Shown: positions 43,606 to 53,327 of the stretch, one piece after another | Position numbering within the stretch: the first letter of the stretch is position 1 | How the letters are laid out: each line of letters opens with the position of its first letter | DNA from: Candidatus Sumerlaeaceae bacterium | GTDB taxonomy: Bacteria > Sumerlaeota > Sumerlaeia > Sumerlaeales > Sumerlaeaceae | Length of the DNA stretch: 64,000 nucleotides | Assembly: GCA_026418615.1 (NCBI GenBank) | Contig: JAOAAY010000008.1 | Span: forward strand, 58,244-122,243 | Direction: 5' to 3' | The notes under the pieces: model-generated | Database searches by the model: none | What the model saw: only the letters and a program-made list of their open reading frames with translations | What the model was told of the DNA's origin: nothing | Made by a program: the position numbers and the translations under genes

Positions 43606-43819
43606 CCCGCAAGGCGAACAAGTGTTTTCCGAAACCGCCGCGCCCGAGCGCAGTGTTTTTGGGGTCTGGCGGAAGCCGGCAACCGGGGCACCGTGGCGGT
43701 TCGCGGCACCCGACCATTCAACAACAGGCGCCACACTCACGGGGGCCATCAGTCCCAGCCCGGAAATTGCCGGCACTAGTCTGCGACAACAAAACCATTT
43801 GACAGACGGGGCAGTGAAC

Positions 43820-45310
43820 CTACGGCTGTGCGGTTGCGCGTGCACCCTGCGTGCGGATCCAGGAATCCTGCGCACGGGCAAGCGGCATGCCGTAAACGGC
43901 TTCAAAGGCGGAGGCGAAATCCTCCTCCTTGGTCAGGCGCCCGATCCACTGCACCAGTTTGTCCTCGCCATGGGTGCGGTTCAAATGAACCAGAAAGTAC
44001 TTGGACAACAGGTAGGCCGTTTCGGCGTCGGTCTTGGAATCAAAATCCTTGAACGACTCCTTCAGGGCATTGAAATCCAGCGGGCGCACGGCGAGGGCGT
44101 CGCGCATGCGCGCCTGCTCGCGCGGATTCTCGGCAAAAGATGGCTCCATGAGTTGCGCCATGCCCTCGTGGAACCACGCAGGCAGTTCCTGTTTCACATT
44201 CATCGCGATGACAGCGTGCGTGTACTCGTGGAAGAGCAGATCTCTTACCTGCGAACGCGCGGACTGGATGTCGTCCACCTTGAGACGCATCTTGCCGTCG
44301 AAGATGCCGATCGCCCAAAGCGGCAGACGCGAAACCGTGTAGAAATCCTTTGTGTTGTAAATTTTTACATTGACCGCACGCGCCGGATAAATGCCCAGTT
44401 TGCGGCCGATGGTCTCGCGGGCCTCGGCCAGGATGACAAACAGTTCCGGAACCGGAACACCGCCCGAGTATGGCACATAACTGATATTGAAGCGCCCCTC
44501 GGGGTCGGTCTCATGGCGGAAATGGGGCTCGAGGCGCGCCTCGTCGCGGATCATCGCGAGCCGCCCCTCGATATACTCCCTGTTCTCCGGACGCGCCCCC
44601 TCCTGAGCGGCGGTATAAAAGGTTTTGGCCTGATCGTACTCGTTGACCTCGTAGTAGAGGTCCCCCAGATAAATATTGGCGACCGAGTTTTTAGGCTCGA
44701 GCGCCAAGGCCTGCTTGAACGCGCGGCGTGCCTCGGCCGGCTGGTTGGCTTTCATCAGTTCGGCCCCCCAAAGCGTCAGGAGCGCCGAGTAGTTGTGCAG
44801 CACATCGGCGCGCACTTTGGGTTCCGTGATCTTCGGCAACCAGCGTCCTGCGCGCTCAAACAGGGCCTGCGATTCCGAAAAGCGCCGGGAATTGGAGTAG
44901 CCCACGGCCAGGTTGTTCAGCGTGGCCGCATAATTCCGCAGGATCGTCTGATTCGACGGATCGAGAGCCAACGCTTTTTCGTACCAGTCCGCAGCGGCAA
45001 GATCGCTGCCTTGCTTTTCAAGGTCCACAGCCTTGGAATTGTACGCCGCCACCAGGTTGCGTCGGATGACTTCGTTGTCCGGGGCGCTCGCGGCCGCCTC
45101 GCTCAGCAGGGCGATGGCGCGGTCGTATTGCTGCTGCTCGAGCGCTTCCACCGCACGATTATTTTTCTCGATGGGGCCGTAGTGGCGGATGCCAAACGGG
45201 ATCGAGACGAGGACCGCAAACGCGATCGCCAGCAAAAGACCATAGCCGAGCCAACGCTTCACAGCGAAAAAGTATACCACATTGGGCCAAAAACGATCTG
45301 CGAAATTCAT
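43820..45310 (-). CDS. TPR protein with C-terminal peptidase-MA-like metalloprotease domain
   Basis: 496 residues. A membrane helix near the N-terminus (WLGYGLLLAIAFAVLVSIPFG) anchors it. Residues ~45-250 are TPR units (AVEALEQQQYDRAIALLSEAA, AADWYEKALALDPSNQTILRN, AEARRAFKQALALEPKNSVAN). The C-terminal half carries a zinc-peptidase motif HEYTH in LLFHEYTHAVIAMN, followed by PAWFHEGMAQLME, which supplies the distal Glu as in peptidase MA/gluzincin proteins. It should be a periplasm-facing anchored peptidase or scaffold. A TTG ten codons upstream is an alternative start. The 214 bases after its stop, shared with the convergent PhnD-like gene, show no clear terminator. Confidence 0.85.
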   Translation of the reverse strand: MNFADRFWPNVVYFFAVKRWLGYGLLLAIAFAVLVSIPFGIRHYGPIEKNNRAVEALEQQQYDRAIALLSEAAASAPDNEVIRRNLVAAYNSKAVDLEKQGSDLAAADWYEKALALDPSNQTILRNYAATLNNLAVGYSNSRRFSESQALFERAGRWLPKITEPKVRADVLHNYSALLTLWGAELMKANQPAEARRAFKQALALEPKNSVANIYLGDLYYEVNEYDQAKTFYTAAQEGARPENREYIEGRLAMIRDEARLEPHFRHETDPEGRFNISYVPYSGGVPVPELFVILAEARETIGRKLGIYPARAVNVKIYNTKDFYTVSRLPLWAIGIFDGKMRLKVDDIQSARSQVRDLLFHEYTHAVIAMNVKQELPAWFHEGMAQLMEPSFAENPREQARMRDALAVRPLDFNALKESFKDFDSKTDAETAYLLSKYFLVHLNRTHGEDKLVQWIGRLTKEEDFASAFEAVYGMPLARAQDSWIRTQGARATAQP

Positions 45311-45411
45311 GCCGCGACCCGCTGAACCCGACTTGTTCAAACTTGGGTGAAATCATCCGGCATGCTTTTCCGCTTCCCACGGCCGCCGAGGCGCCGTAGC
45401 GGTTGCCGGAC

Positions 45412-46854
45412 ATGTTTGGCACGCTGACGCGGCAGGTGGGGACAGTGGCGGCGGCGCGGCTGGCGACGGCGGCCGCGGGCATTGGCACCAACATGCTGCT
45501 GGCCCACCTGCTCAGCCAAAGTGACGCCGGCCGCATGCAAAAGGGGTTGTTCGTCGCCCAATTGATTGTCACTGGCGGCGCGTTCGGCATCCAAACGAGT
45601 CTCTATTACTTCCTCCCGCGCGTGACTCCGGGACAACGGCGCGCCCTTGCCGGGCAGGGAGTCGCCCTCTTGCTTGGTATTGCATGCGCAGCAGCGGCGG
45701 TGGTCTACCCCTCGGCCGGATGGCTGGCGGTCCGCATGAACGATACCGATTTGCGGCCCATCCTCCAAGCCGCAGCGCTCAGCGTGCTGGCTCTCTTGCC
45801 GGCCATGGCGGCCGACCCGATCTTGATCGCACAAGGCCGCGCGGGGCTGGCTGCCGTGTCCGCAGGGGCCGCGACCGCCGTGCAACTGATCGTCGTGGCA
45901 ACGGTCATCGGCGCGGGGTGGCCGCATGAAGCCGTGTTTTTCGCCTTGGTCTTGGCTGCCATTGTCCGCCTGGCCACCGCCCTCATTTACGCCGCGTTTG
46001 CCACGCGGGGACACCCCTGGATTCTGACCAGCCGGGACCTGCTGCGCGAGCAAGCCGCGTACATCCTGCCTGTCGGTGTCGTGTCGCTGCTCGATGTCCT
46101 CTCCACTTATCTCGACCGCTCGCTGATTAGCATCTGGTACGGCAACGAGGACTTCGCCGTCTATGTTTACGGTGCGATGGAAATCCCCTTTATCTCAATC
46201 CTCATGGGCTCGCTCATGCCTGTGTTGTTGCCCCGCTTCTCGGAGATGTCGCTGCGCGACAAGACTTCGGCCGTGCTGGACCTGTGGCACCGGGCAACTT
46301 GCAAGACGGCCATGGTTCTGTTCGCCGTGTTTTTCTTGTTCCTGTGGATCGCGCCGTCTTTCCTCGCGCTTCTTTACTCCGAGCGCTACCGCTCCAGCGC
46401 CCTGTATTTCCGCATCTACCTGTTTCTGATCCCCATCCGCACCGTGTCGTTCATGCCTCTGCTGTTCGCACTGGGGCGGCGCAACTATGTCGTGACGGGG
46501 TCGGCGCTCGACATTCTGCTCAATTTCATCCTTTCCGTTGCACTGATACGCCTCACCCCGCTGGGCATGGCTGGCGCGGCCGTGGGGACGGTTGTCGCAA
46601 CCATCGCGCAGGCGTGGTTTTACCTTGCGGGCATTCGCCGGGCGCTCGGGGTGGCGTGGGGGCAGGTGCTGCCATGGGCCGCGCTTGCGCGCGAGGCAAT
46701 GGTGGTGGGCGGACTGTCGCTGGTTTTATGGCCCTTGGTCGTAGCCGGCCTGCCGCCATCCATTGAGGTTCTGGTCGCGGCAACACTCGCGATGATTTAC
46801 GGATTTACGAGAATCATTCCCCGCCTGCGTGTCCATAAGGAGCACGCCGCATGA
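45412..46854 (+). CDS. Wzx/MATE-like polysaccharide flippase
   Basis: 480 residues with about 12-14 membrane segments, the layout of oligosaccharidyl-lipid flippases of the MVF/MATE superfamily. Typical parts are the N-terminal helix with NMLLAHLLSQSDAGRMQKGLF, the YFLPRV motif after helix 2, STYLDRSLISIWYGNEDFAVYVYGAMEIPF in the middle, and SALDILLNFILSVALIRLTPLGMAGAAVGT near the end. It should flip undecaprenyl-linked glycan units across the inner membrane. No polymerase (Wzy) or glycosyltransferase gene is adjacent. The start is the ATG at 45412; a TTG three codons earlier is possible and neither has a strong ribosome site. Confidence 0.88.
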   Translation: MFGTLTRQVGTVAAARLATAAAGIGTNMLLAHLLSQSDAGRMQKGLFVAQLIVTGGAFGIQTSLYYFLPRVTPGQRRALAGQGVALLLGIACAAAAVVYPSAGWLAVRMNDTDLRPILQAAALSVLALLPAMAADPILIAQGRAGLAAVSAGAATAVQLIVVATVIGAGWPHEAVFFALVLAAIVRLATALIYAAFATRGHPWILTSRDLLREQAAYILPVGVVSLLDVLSTYLDRSLISIWYGNEDFAVYVYGAMEIPFISILMGSLMPVLLPRFSEMSLRDKTSAVLDLWHRATCKTAMVLFAVFFLFLWIAPSFLALLYSERYRSSALYFRIYLFLIPIRTVSFMPLLFALGRRNYVVTGSALDILLNFILSVALIRLTPLGMAGAAVGTVVATIAQAWFYLAGIRRALGVAWGQVLPWAALAREAMVVGGLSLVLWPLVVAGLPPSIEVLVAATLAMIYGFTRIIPRLRVHKEHAA

Positions 46855-46943
46855 GTGCTTGACCACCAATTTGCCATCCGCTTGATTAATAGCCGATGGG
46901 ATGGGAACTTTTTGGGGGACGACTAGTGGTCGTTGGGTTTTAG

Positions 46944-49223
46944 ATGTCTCCTACCCGCCAACCGTCATCTGTCAGTCGCGCCGCTGCCAGGCTGGCCGCC
47001 TGGCTGCGCGGTTCACGCACAACCGGCACAACAGGACAAAGTCCGTCGGTGCGTTCGGAAAAAGAAAATCTTTACCACGCGCTGTTTCACAACACGCTTG
47101 ACGGAGTTTATCTTGTTCAAGGCTCGCGCCTCGTGCTGGGCAACGCCGCACTGGCCCGCATGGTCGGTGTGGACAGCGCGGCGCGTCTGACAGGACGCGA
47201 CCTGCGCGAGTTCATCGCTCCTGAGGAGTGGCCCGCCCTGCAAGAGCGTCTGGCCCGGCGCCTGCAAGGCGAAGACCCGCTGCCTCCCATCACCCTGACG
47301 GTCGTGCGGCGCGACGGCACCCGCATCCGAGTCCAGTTCAGCGGCGCCCTCATCCAGTACGAGGGACAGCCCACCATCGTCGGCGTGGCACGCGATGTCA
47401 GCGAGGCCGAGCGGGCCGCCGCGGAGGCGCAGCGAATTCACAAGGTTTACATGCTCGGCATTGAGGCATTTGGCGGCGTGCCGTACACAGTCGACATCGC
47501 CACCGGACGCTACGACTTTTTGGGCGGCAATATCGCTGCGATGACCGGATTCACGCCCGAGGAACTGACGCCCGAGCGCTTTCAGCGGCAAATCATCCGC
47601 ATGGATTTCCAGACCAATACCGGCCAACTGTCGCGCGAGGAAGTTCTGCGCAGGCGTCCCGACAAGTTGCAGGCCTATTACCTCTTTGAGCGCAAGGACG
47701 GCCGCCGTATCTGGCTGTTCGACGCCTCGACTCCGGAATTCGCTCCGGACGGAAAATTCACGCGATCCTTTGGCATTTTACAGGATGTGACCGAGGCCCG
47801 CAGCATTCAGGAGCGCGTGCGGGTTTACGCCGACTTGGGACGCGAACTCAACGCGGCCAATACAGCACTCGACGCGGCGCGCGTGATCGCACGCGCGGCG
47901 GGACGCCTCATCGATCATGACGCGTGCGCCGTCGTGCTGTTCGCTGAAAACATGACGACAATGCGGACCGTTTACCTGTCCGACACTTTCGAGGGTGTTC
48001 GTCGGGAGGTGGATCCGTCGGGTCCGGACATACCCCTCTCCTCCCTTGCGCAGCAGGTTCTCAATAATGGCAAAGTCTTGCTATTGCTAAAGCCCGGCGA
48101 TCATCTCATGGGACATCGCTTCGGCGACACATCTCGCGAATCGGCATCTGTCATCGCCGCCCAGTTGCGGCTGGGCGATCGCGCCGTGGGCTATCTGACA
48201 CTCCAGAGTTACAGATATAATAATTACACGGATGCCGACTTGGAAGTGCTTCAGACGCTCGCAGACCATTGCGCCGCCGGCCTCGAACGGGCCGCCCTGA
48301 GCGAACGCCTGCGCGCCAATGAAGAGCGGTTCCGTGCCGTCTGGGAATCCGCTCCCAGCGGCATGAGAATCGCCGACGCAAATGGCACGATCGTGGATGT
48401 CAACCCGGCCTTTTGTGCGCTTGTCGGCATGAAACGCGACCAACTCGTCGGCAAACCGCTCGATGTTTATTACGCGCCGGAATCGCAGGCCGGTGTGCTC
48501 GACACCTTCCGCGCTCGCTTCCGGGAACAGGCGGTGCCGCCGGAACTTGAGCGCCAATTGCGCCTGTGGAACGGCCGCACCATCTGGTTTCAAGTGGCTA
48601 ATACTTTTGTGTCAACCTCCGAGGGCCGTGTGCTCCTGAGCCTCTTCCGCGATCGGACGACAGAACGCCGGCTCGAGGATGAACTCCGTCAGTATGCCGC
48701 GGAATTCGAGCGGCTGGCCACCGTGGACGCGCTCACAGGCCTGCGCAACCGTCGCGACTTCCTCGACAGACTGACTGTCGAGGTGGAGCGCGCCCATCGG
48801 TATAATCATGACCTGAGTCTCATCATCCTGGATGTGGACGAGTTTAAGCAAATTAATGACACCCACGGGCATCCGGTCGGCGATGCCGTTCTGGCCCGCA
48901 CCGGAGTCATCATTCGCGATATCATCCGGACATCGGACATCGCCGCCCGATACGGCGGGGACGAGTTTTGCATCATACTGCCCCAGACCGACCTCGAGGG
49001 CGCCCGAGCCTTGGCCGAGCGGATCCGCAAGGCTTTGGCCAACGCAACCTTTAGCGACCAAGTCGCTGCGCTGCAGGTTACATGCAGCGTCGGCATTAGC
49101 CGTTTGGGGGGAAACATCACCAACCATTCCACCCTTCTCAATGGTGCCGACCGCGCCCTCTACCAAGCCAAACGCCTCGGGCGGAACCGGACAGAGGTTG
49201 TTGACAGCCTGACATCTGTCTAG
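46944..49223 (+). CDS. PAS/GAF-containing diguanylate cyclase (GGDEF)
   Basis: 759 residues, soluble. Domain order: PAS ~40-150 (LYHALFHNTLDGVYLVQ, FIAPEEWPALQERL), second PAS ~170-285 (YDFLGGNIAAMTGFTPEEL, GILQDVTEARSIQER), GAF ~295-445 (HDACAVVLFAENM, LTLQSYRYNNYTDADLEVLQTLADHCAAGLERA), third PAS ~455-575 (RFRAVWESAPSGMRIADANG) and GGDEF ~590-750. The active site GGDEF is intact (ARYGGDEFCIILP) and the RTSD five residues before it is an RxxD inhibitory site. It should make c-di-GMP with product feedback. A stand-alone receiver follows within about 20 bases, so the two probably form one signalling unit. The ATG has only a weak ribosome site. Confidence 0.92.
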   Translation: MSPTRQPSSVSRAAARLAAWLRGSRTTGTTGQSPSVRSEKENLYHALFHNTLDGVYLVQGSRLVLGNAALARMVGVDSAARLTGRDLREFIAPEEWPALQERLARRLQGEDPLPPITLTVVRRDGTRIRVQFSGALIQYEGQPTIVGVARDVSEAERAAAEAQRIHKVYMLGIEAFGGVPYTVDIATGRYDFLGGNIAAMTGFTPEELTPERFQRQIIRMDFQTNTGQLSREEVLRRRPDKLQAYYLFERKDGRRIWLFDASTPEFAPDGKFTRSFGILQDVTEARSIQERVRVYADLGRELNAANTALDAARVIARAAGRLIDHDACAVVLFAENMTTMRTVYLSDTFEGVRREVDPSGPDIPLSSLAQQVLNNGKVLLLLKPGDHLMGHRFGDTSRESASVIAAQLRLGDRAVGYLTLQSYRYNNYTDADLEVLQTLADHCAAGLERAALSERLRANEERFRAVWESAPSGMRIADANGTIVDVNPAFCALVGMKRDQLVGKPLDVYYAPESQAGVLDTFRARFREQAVPPELERQLRLWNGRTIWFQVANTFVSTSEGRVLLSLFRDRTTERRLEDELRQYAAEFERLATVDALTGLRNRRDFLDRLTVEVERAHRYNHDLSLIILDVDEFKQINDTHGHPVGDAVLARTGVIIRDIIRTSDIAARYGGDEFCIILPQTDLEGARALAERIRKALANATFSDQVAALQVTCSVGISRLGGNITNHSTLLNGADRALYQAKRLGRNRTEVVDSLTSV

Positions 49224-49241
49224 TGTTTGGCACCTGACACA

Positions 49242-49649
49242 ATGGCCAAAATCCTTGTCATAGATGACGATGAAATTTCGCTCACGATCCTTCGCGGATT
49301 GCTTCGCCGGCAGGGTCATGAAGTCAGGGTGCTTGACCGCAGCGACCGCGCGCTCGATTGCATTCAGGAATTCCAGCCCGACCTTGTCGTGACCGACATT
49401 ATGATGCCCGGCTCAACGGGTGGCGCCGTCTATGCCATGATCCGCAAAAAAGTTGGTGCCGGGTTGCCCGTCATTGTGTGCAGCGCCACACGCCTGAAAA
49501 TCAAACAGGAAGACCCGCTGCTCGCCCACCTCTCCAAACCCGTCGACAGTTCCGAACTCGACGAGACCGTCCGGCGTCTGCTGGCATCGGTGAACAGTAA
49601 CACCTCGCCGCCGCCGTCAACTGATCCTTTGGATGAAGACCTCGACTGA
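49242..49649 (+). CDS. Single-domain response regulator (CheY-like receiver)
   Basis: 135 residues: one receiver domain with the acidic pair in VIDDDE, acceptor Asp in VVTDIMMP, Thr/Ser in VCSAT and Lys in LSKPV, then a ~20-residue Ser/Pro/Asp-rich tail. There is no output domain. The ATG at 49242 gives a normal receiver N-terminus (AKILVIDDDE); an in-frame TTG five codons earlier is less likely. It lies 18 bases after the diguanylate cyclase gene, so it probably tunes that enzyme or shares its input kinase. Confidence 0.9.
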   Translation: MAKILVIDDDEISLTILRGLLRRQGHEVRVLDRSDRALDCIQEFQPDLVVTDIMMPGSTGGAVYAMIRKKVGAGLPVIVCSATRLKIKQEDPLLAHLSKPVDSSELDETVRRLLASVNSNTSPPPSTDPLDEDLD

Positions 49650-49711
49650 GGGGTCCGCCGGCCCCGGACCGGCCGGATGTCCGGCGGGCTCCGGTCAGCG
49701 GCACAACGCAG

Positions 49712-50236
49712 TCACCGCTTGGCGACGGCCGCGATCAAGGCACGGCAGAAGGCTGGCAAATCCTTTGGCACCTGCGCCGTGATCAGGTTGCGGTCCACCA
49801 CACACCCCTCGTCCACCCATTCGGCACCGGCGTTTTCCAAGTCATCCCGGATGGCGTTGACGCTTGTGACCCGATAGCCCCGCACAATCTTTGCGCTGAT
49901 CGGCACCCATCCCCCGTGGCAAATGAAGGCGATGGGTCGTGCGTCGGCGTGAAAATCGCGCACGATCTCCAGCGCGCGCGGATAACGCCTCAACTTGTCC
50001 GGCGCGAATCCGCCCGGAATCACCAGCGCGTGATAATCAGCCGTCCGCACATCCTCCAGAGCAAGATCCGGGACAAGCGGATAGCCGTTTTTGCCGCGAT
50101 AAGGTTGGACCTTCGGCGCAGCAACATGAACCTCCGCTCCTTCCTCGATCAATCGGATTTTCGGATACCACAATTCGAGGTCTTCGTATAAGTCCTCAGC
50201 CAGGATGAGCACCCTGCGGCCGGCAAGGGAGGTCAT
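49712..50236 (-). CDS. DJ-1/PfpI family protein
   Basis: 174 residues, the usual family length. The nucleophile elbow is FICHGGW with C106; the upstream Glu that tunes it is E18 in AEDLYEDLE; LVIPGGFAPDKLR is also typical. The closest bacterial relatives are YhbO/PfpI, described as protein or nucleotide deglycases or chaperone-proteases, with function still debated. It is probably cytoplasmic and stress related. It lies 62 bases from the stop of the convergent receiver gene and is downstream of the glycoside hydrolase gene on the same strand. Confidence 0.92.
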   Translation of the reverse strand: MTSLAGRRVLILAEDLYEDLELWYPKIRLIEEGAEVHVAAPKVQPYRGKNGYPLVPDLALEDVRTADYHALVIPGGFAPDKLRRYPRALEIVRDFHADARPIAFICHGGWVPISAKIVRGYRVTSVNAIRDDLENAGAEWVDEGCVVDRNLITAQVPKDLPAFCRALIAAVAKR

Positions 50237-50298
50237 GGCCGTCTCCTCTCAAATCTTAGTCATGCACCAACCTTACAGCGTCCGGATGAGGCACATCA

Positions 50299-52218
50299 CT
50301 ACTGGAGTTGGCTGAAGAAAGGGCATGTCGGGCACGGCGTTTTGACAGGCTTGGCCCGGACAGGCCGACGCTTGCCGGACGCTTTCGCTTTGGGTTTCGC
50401 CGACTTGGTCCGCATGGCTGGTGTCGGCCTCGGCTCGCCGCCTTTCGACTCGCTGCCGCGCGACTCGCCGACTTGCGGCTCGCTGCGGCGCAGGTCAAGC
50501 GAATCAAACATCACCCGACCCGTATTGCCCTTGCTCACAAGCGCAACGCGCACCACATCCGCATCTTCGGGCACAATACCCTCGACTGTGACCGTCGTCC
50601 ACCCGCCCGACTGGCCAGTCAAACTCTTCGACTTAGGCCCTTCGATCAACCGCCAGCCGGAATTGCCGTACCACATTAATTGCACGCAGTTCTCACCCGT
50701 GGCTGCCTCCGTTCTCATCGCGGCCGACAGGCGGTAAGTCTCTCCCGGCAATGCCGGCACCGGCGCGGACATGTACATGGCATCCTTGCCAGCCGTGATG
50801 ACAGCCGCCCGCTTGCCATCGGCAGCCCCGTCCGACATGACACCAAATTGCCCGTCCTTATGCCCCGCGTTGAAGGCGCCCCGCTCCCAGTCGTAAAGGT
50901 CGCGTCCCTCGCCGTCCTCGAACGATGGGTTCACCAGCAGTTGCTCCCTTTCGGGACGGGCGGCTACCAAGCCTCCCGGCCGGAGAGGCTTCGCGAACTC
51001 GATAAACACAGGCATGTCGGTGAGGGTGAACGGCTGGCCGGGTGCGGCGGGTTGCGTTTCACCAAACACATTCCTGACGGTGGCTGATGGCGCGCCCTCA
51101 GGCGCCCACTGGATCGTTCGGAAGCGGTCAGCCCACGCCACGGCGAGCGAGCCACGGCCCTTGTCAAACACATACACGACGCCGTCCTTCAGCGGCACGA
51201 CACCCCGGTACCGCGCGCCGGTCAGCGCATCCACTGTGGCACGGTAGGCTTTCGCGGATTTCTTCACTTTGTTGTCTGGCGGAGGCGACATGAAACCGTA
51301 GCCCGAAAGTTCCTTGCCCTCCATCCAGTCTTGCACGCAGAACCAGATGAGGCGCTCAATGCCCTCCGCGGCAGCAACAGTGTACGCCTGCACGACAAAA
51401 CGCGCCTGAGCATCCACCTGTGCGGGTTTGGCAATGTCCGCCTGACGGCCCATCTCGGTGATCCAGATGGGCATGTCGGGGCGGCCATGACGCGCCAGCA
51501 CCTTGCGGACATTGCGGACCTGCCGGGTGAAGTCCATCTCGTCCACGCCGCCCGCAAGGCAGTACGGGTGGATGCTGATGGCGTCCATATATGTCAGGCC
51601 GCCCAGTCGGGCAAGGCGCTCGATCCAGACAATATCCGTCATGCTGGTCACGGCGCCGATGATGCGCGCGCCCCCTCCCGCACGCCGCGAGGCCCGGTAC
51701 GATGCCTTTAGCACCCCAAAATAATGCTCAACATTGGGCTGCGGGTGCCAGAAGGTCGGGATGTTCGGCTCGTTCCACGCCTCAAACCATTTGGCTTTGT
51801 TGCCATAGCGCTTCATGACCTGATAGGCATACTCGCCAAACTGATCGAAATCGCGCTGTGACGCGGGCGCATTCGGCTCCATCCATTTCGCCGTATAATT
51901 CAGAATCGGCTGTACCCGCATGCCGTTTCGGGCAAAAAAATCCATGACCCAGTCCGTTTTCTCCCAATTCCACACGCCCGGCTCGGGTTCCACCAGCGAC
52001 CACCACATGTCGGTCCGGTCCCATGTCGCCCCGATCTCTTTCATCAAAGCCATGCGGCGCTCCGCCGTCTGCGTGGCATCCGCCGCATCCCGGTAATGCA
52101 AAAACGCCACGCCGTTGATGCCGAAGAAATCGGGTGTGATGCGCCGCGCCGAGACGGACGACGGCCATCCAAGTCCCAGAACGAGTGTAATCGTCAAAAA
52201 GGCGATGATGAGGCGCAT
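50299..52218 (-). CDS. Secreted clan-A glycoside hydrolase with C-terminal carbohydrate-binding-like domain
   Basis: 639 residues. A Sec signal (LIIAFLTITLVLGLGW...SVSA) precedes a TIM barrel of the GH-A clan: acid/base E150 in FEAWNEPN and nucleophile E255 in IWITEMG, spaced as in GH39/GH5-like enzymes. Residues ~430-570 look like a CBM4/9-type jelly roll (LLVNPSFEDGEGRDLYDWERG, YRLSAAMRTEA, VRVALVSKGNTGRVMFDSLDL). The last ~70 residues are an unusual Ser/Glu then Lys/Arg/Pro-rich tail ending CPTCPFF. AGGAGGG precedes the ATG at ideal spacing. The substrate glycan is unknown. A palindrome sits 55 bases upstream of the start. Confidence 0.88.
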   Translation of the reverse strand: MRLIIAFLTITLVLGLGWPSSVSARRITPDFFGINGVAFLHYRDAADATQTAERRMALMKEIGATWDRTDMWWSLVEPEPGVWNWEKTDWVMDFFARNGMRVQPILNYTAKWMEPNAPASQRDFDQFGEYAYQVMKRYGNKAKWFEAWNEPNIPTFWHPQPNVEHYFGVLKASYRASRRAGGGARIIGAVTSMTDIVWIERLARLGGLTYMDAISIHPYCLAGGVDEMDFTRQVRNVRKVLARHGRPDMPIWITEMGRQADIAKPAQVDAQARFVVQAYTVAAAEGIERLIWFCVQDWMEGKELSGYGFMSPPPDNKVKKSAKAYRATVDALTGARYRGVVPLKDGVVYVFDKGRGSLAVAWADRFRTIQWAPEGAPSATVRNVFGETQPAAPGQPFTLTDMPVFIEFAKPLRPGGLVAARPEREQLLVNPSFEDGEGRDLYDWERGAFNAGHKDGQFGVMSDGAADGKRAAVITAGKDAMYMSAPVPALPGETYRLSAAMRTEAATGENCVQLMWYGNSGWRLIEGPKSKSLTGQSGGWTTVTVEGIVPEDADVVRVALVSKGNTGRVMFDSLDLRRSEPQVGESRGSESKGGEPRPTPAMRTKSAKPKAKASGKRRPVRAKPVKTPCPTCPFFSQLQ

Positions 52219-52272
52219 GGGGTTCCCTCCTACAGGTCAAAACCGCATTGGATCAAAAACTCGTAGCAAGCG

Positions 52273-52286
52273 GTTGCACCTGCAAC
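52273..52286. promoter_or_regulatory. Palindrome upstream of the glycoside hydrolase gene, possible operator
   Basis: GTTGCA-CC-TGCAAC is a dyad with 6-bp arms, lying 55 bases before the glycoside hydrolase start inside a 270-base intergenic stretch. TGCAA-type half-sites are common in LacI-family operators, though the half-site order here is not the textbook one. A binding site for a sugar-responsive repressor is plausible. No regulator gene is adjacent. Confidence 0.3.
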
Positions 52287-52488
52287 GGGATTCTGTCTCC
52301 ACAGCAATGACTCACGGGTGCGCGGGGTCGCACCTCATCAATCCCATGGGGCGCACTCGCTGTGGCGAGGATTTATCATCCTTTTGAAGGCAACCGCGCT
52401 CAGGGGGAAGTCGGTCGCTAACAGGCTCTCACCCGAACGGATCCCGCAGGTAGCGTGTTGCACGCCCCCATTGAGGCGAATTGCGCGC

Positions 52489-53169
52489 CTAATACGGAAT
52501 GGTCACCACGCCCGCTGACGCCTCGGCTGCCCCGGGAACGGCGGTCTGGGTTTGCAGCCCGGTGGATGGGGCATAGATCGGGGGATGCGTATAGGGCAGA
52601 GGCGCGAGATAATTGACATAATGTCGCAGGCGCGGTGGCGAGTTAAAATCGGTCATCGTGAACATCGAACTCTCCGTGTAACCGCCCGCCGTAAACTTGG
52701 GCAGTACAAACGAGTCCACCGTCACGACACCGAGCACAACCGGATTCGGCGGGCCGGCCACGATAGGCCCCGCCACCGGCACGCTCGAGACCAGCGGGCC
52801 AAGGAACGGCGTCTGGCCGAGGGTCGTCGGCACAATGGGCACGGCGGCCGCGGCAGTCCCGATGACAGGCACATTCGAGGCGATGGCGCCGTACGCCGGG
52901 AGTTGCCCCACAGAGGACATGGCAGCCGCATCGGCAACGCGCGGCGCCACATAATTGACCACCCCGTAAGCGCCCGCAGCAGCGTAGTAGCCCGTCACGG
53001 CATTGCCCGCAGCAGCCAGCACATCCGATCCGGCGTCGGCATCGCAAGGGTTGGGAAACGGCTTGAGCGATGGACTCTCCGAGACGCCCTGCACTGAACA
53101 CTGCGCCGCACACAACGACGCAAGCGTCGCTGCTGCGACAACAGCCACCATCACGCGGACAATCCTCAT
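52489..53169 (-). CDS. Secreted Ala/Val/Pro-rich hypothetical protein
   Basis: 226 residues I do not recognise. A signal peptide (VMVAVVAAATLASLCAAQ) is followed by a short segment with two Cys (QCSVQGV, NPCDADAG) and then low-complexity sequence very rich in Ala, Val, Pro, Gly and Tyr (YYAAAGAYGVVNYVAP, VPVIGTAAAAVPIVP, VPVAGPIVAGPPNPVVLG). The C-terminal ~60 residues are more ordered (FTAGGYTESSMFTMTDFNSPPRLRHYVNYLAPLPY). GGGAGGATT lies just upstream of ATG. It could be a small structural or envelope protein. It is divergent from lpxD across a 158-base gap. Confidence 0.7.
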   Translation of the reverse strand: MRIVRVMVAVVAAATLASLCAAQCSVQGVSESPSLKPFPNPCDADAGSDVLAAAGNAVTGYYAAAGAYGVVNYVAPRVADAAAMSSVGQLPAYGAIASNVPVIGTAAAAVPIVPTTLGQTPFLGPLVSSVPVAGPIVAGPPNPVVLGVVTVDSFVLPKFTAGGYTESSMFTMTDFNSPPRLRHYVNYLAPLPYTHPPIYAPSTGLQTQTAVPGAAEASAGVVTIPY

Positions 53170-53327
53170 GGGAATCCTCCCGAGATCATTGGAGGGGGAT
53201 TAGAGGCGATGGCAGCGCCGCGAGTCAACCCGTTACTCACGGACACACGCTGTTTTCGCGTGACACAGCACCAGCACCACACGACACGATCCCTGATTCA
53301 CATCAGAACGGCGGCGGTCAGGACACG

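Noticed and set aside
43289..45325. Plus-strand frame of 678 codons opposite the TPR/peptidase-MA gene
   Set aside because: The longest shadow frame; it starts inside the PhnD-like gene in another frame and shows no domain, while the minus strand has TPR units and HEYTH.
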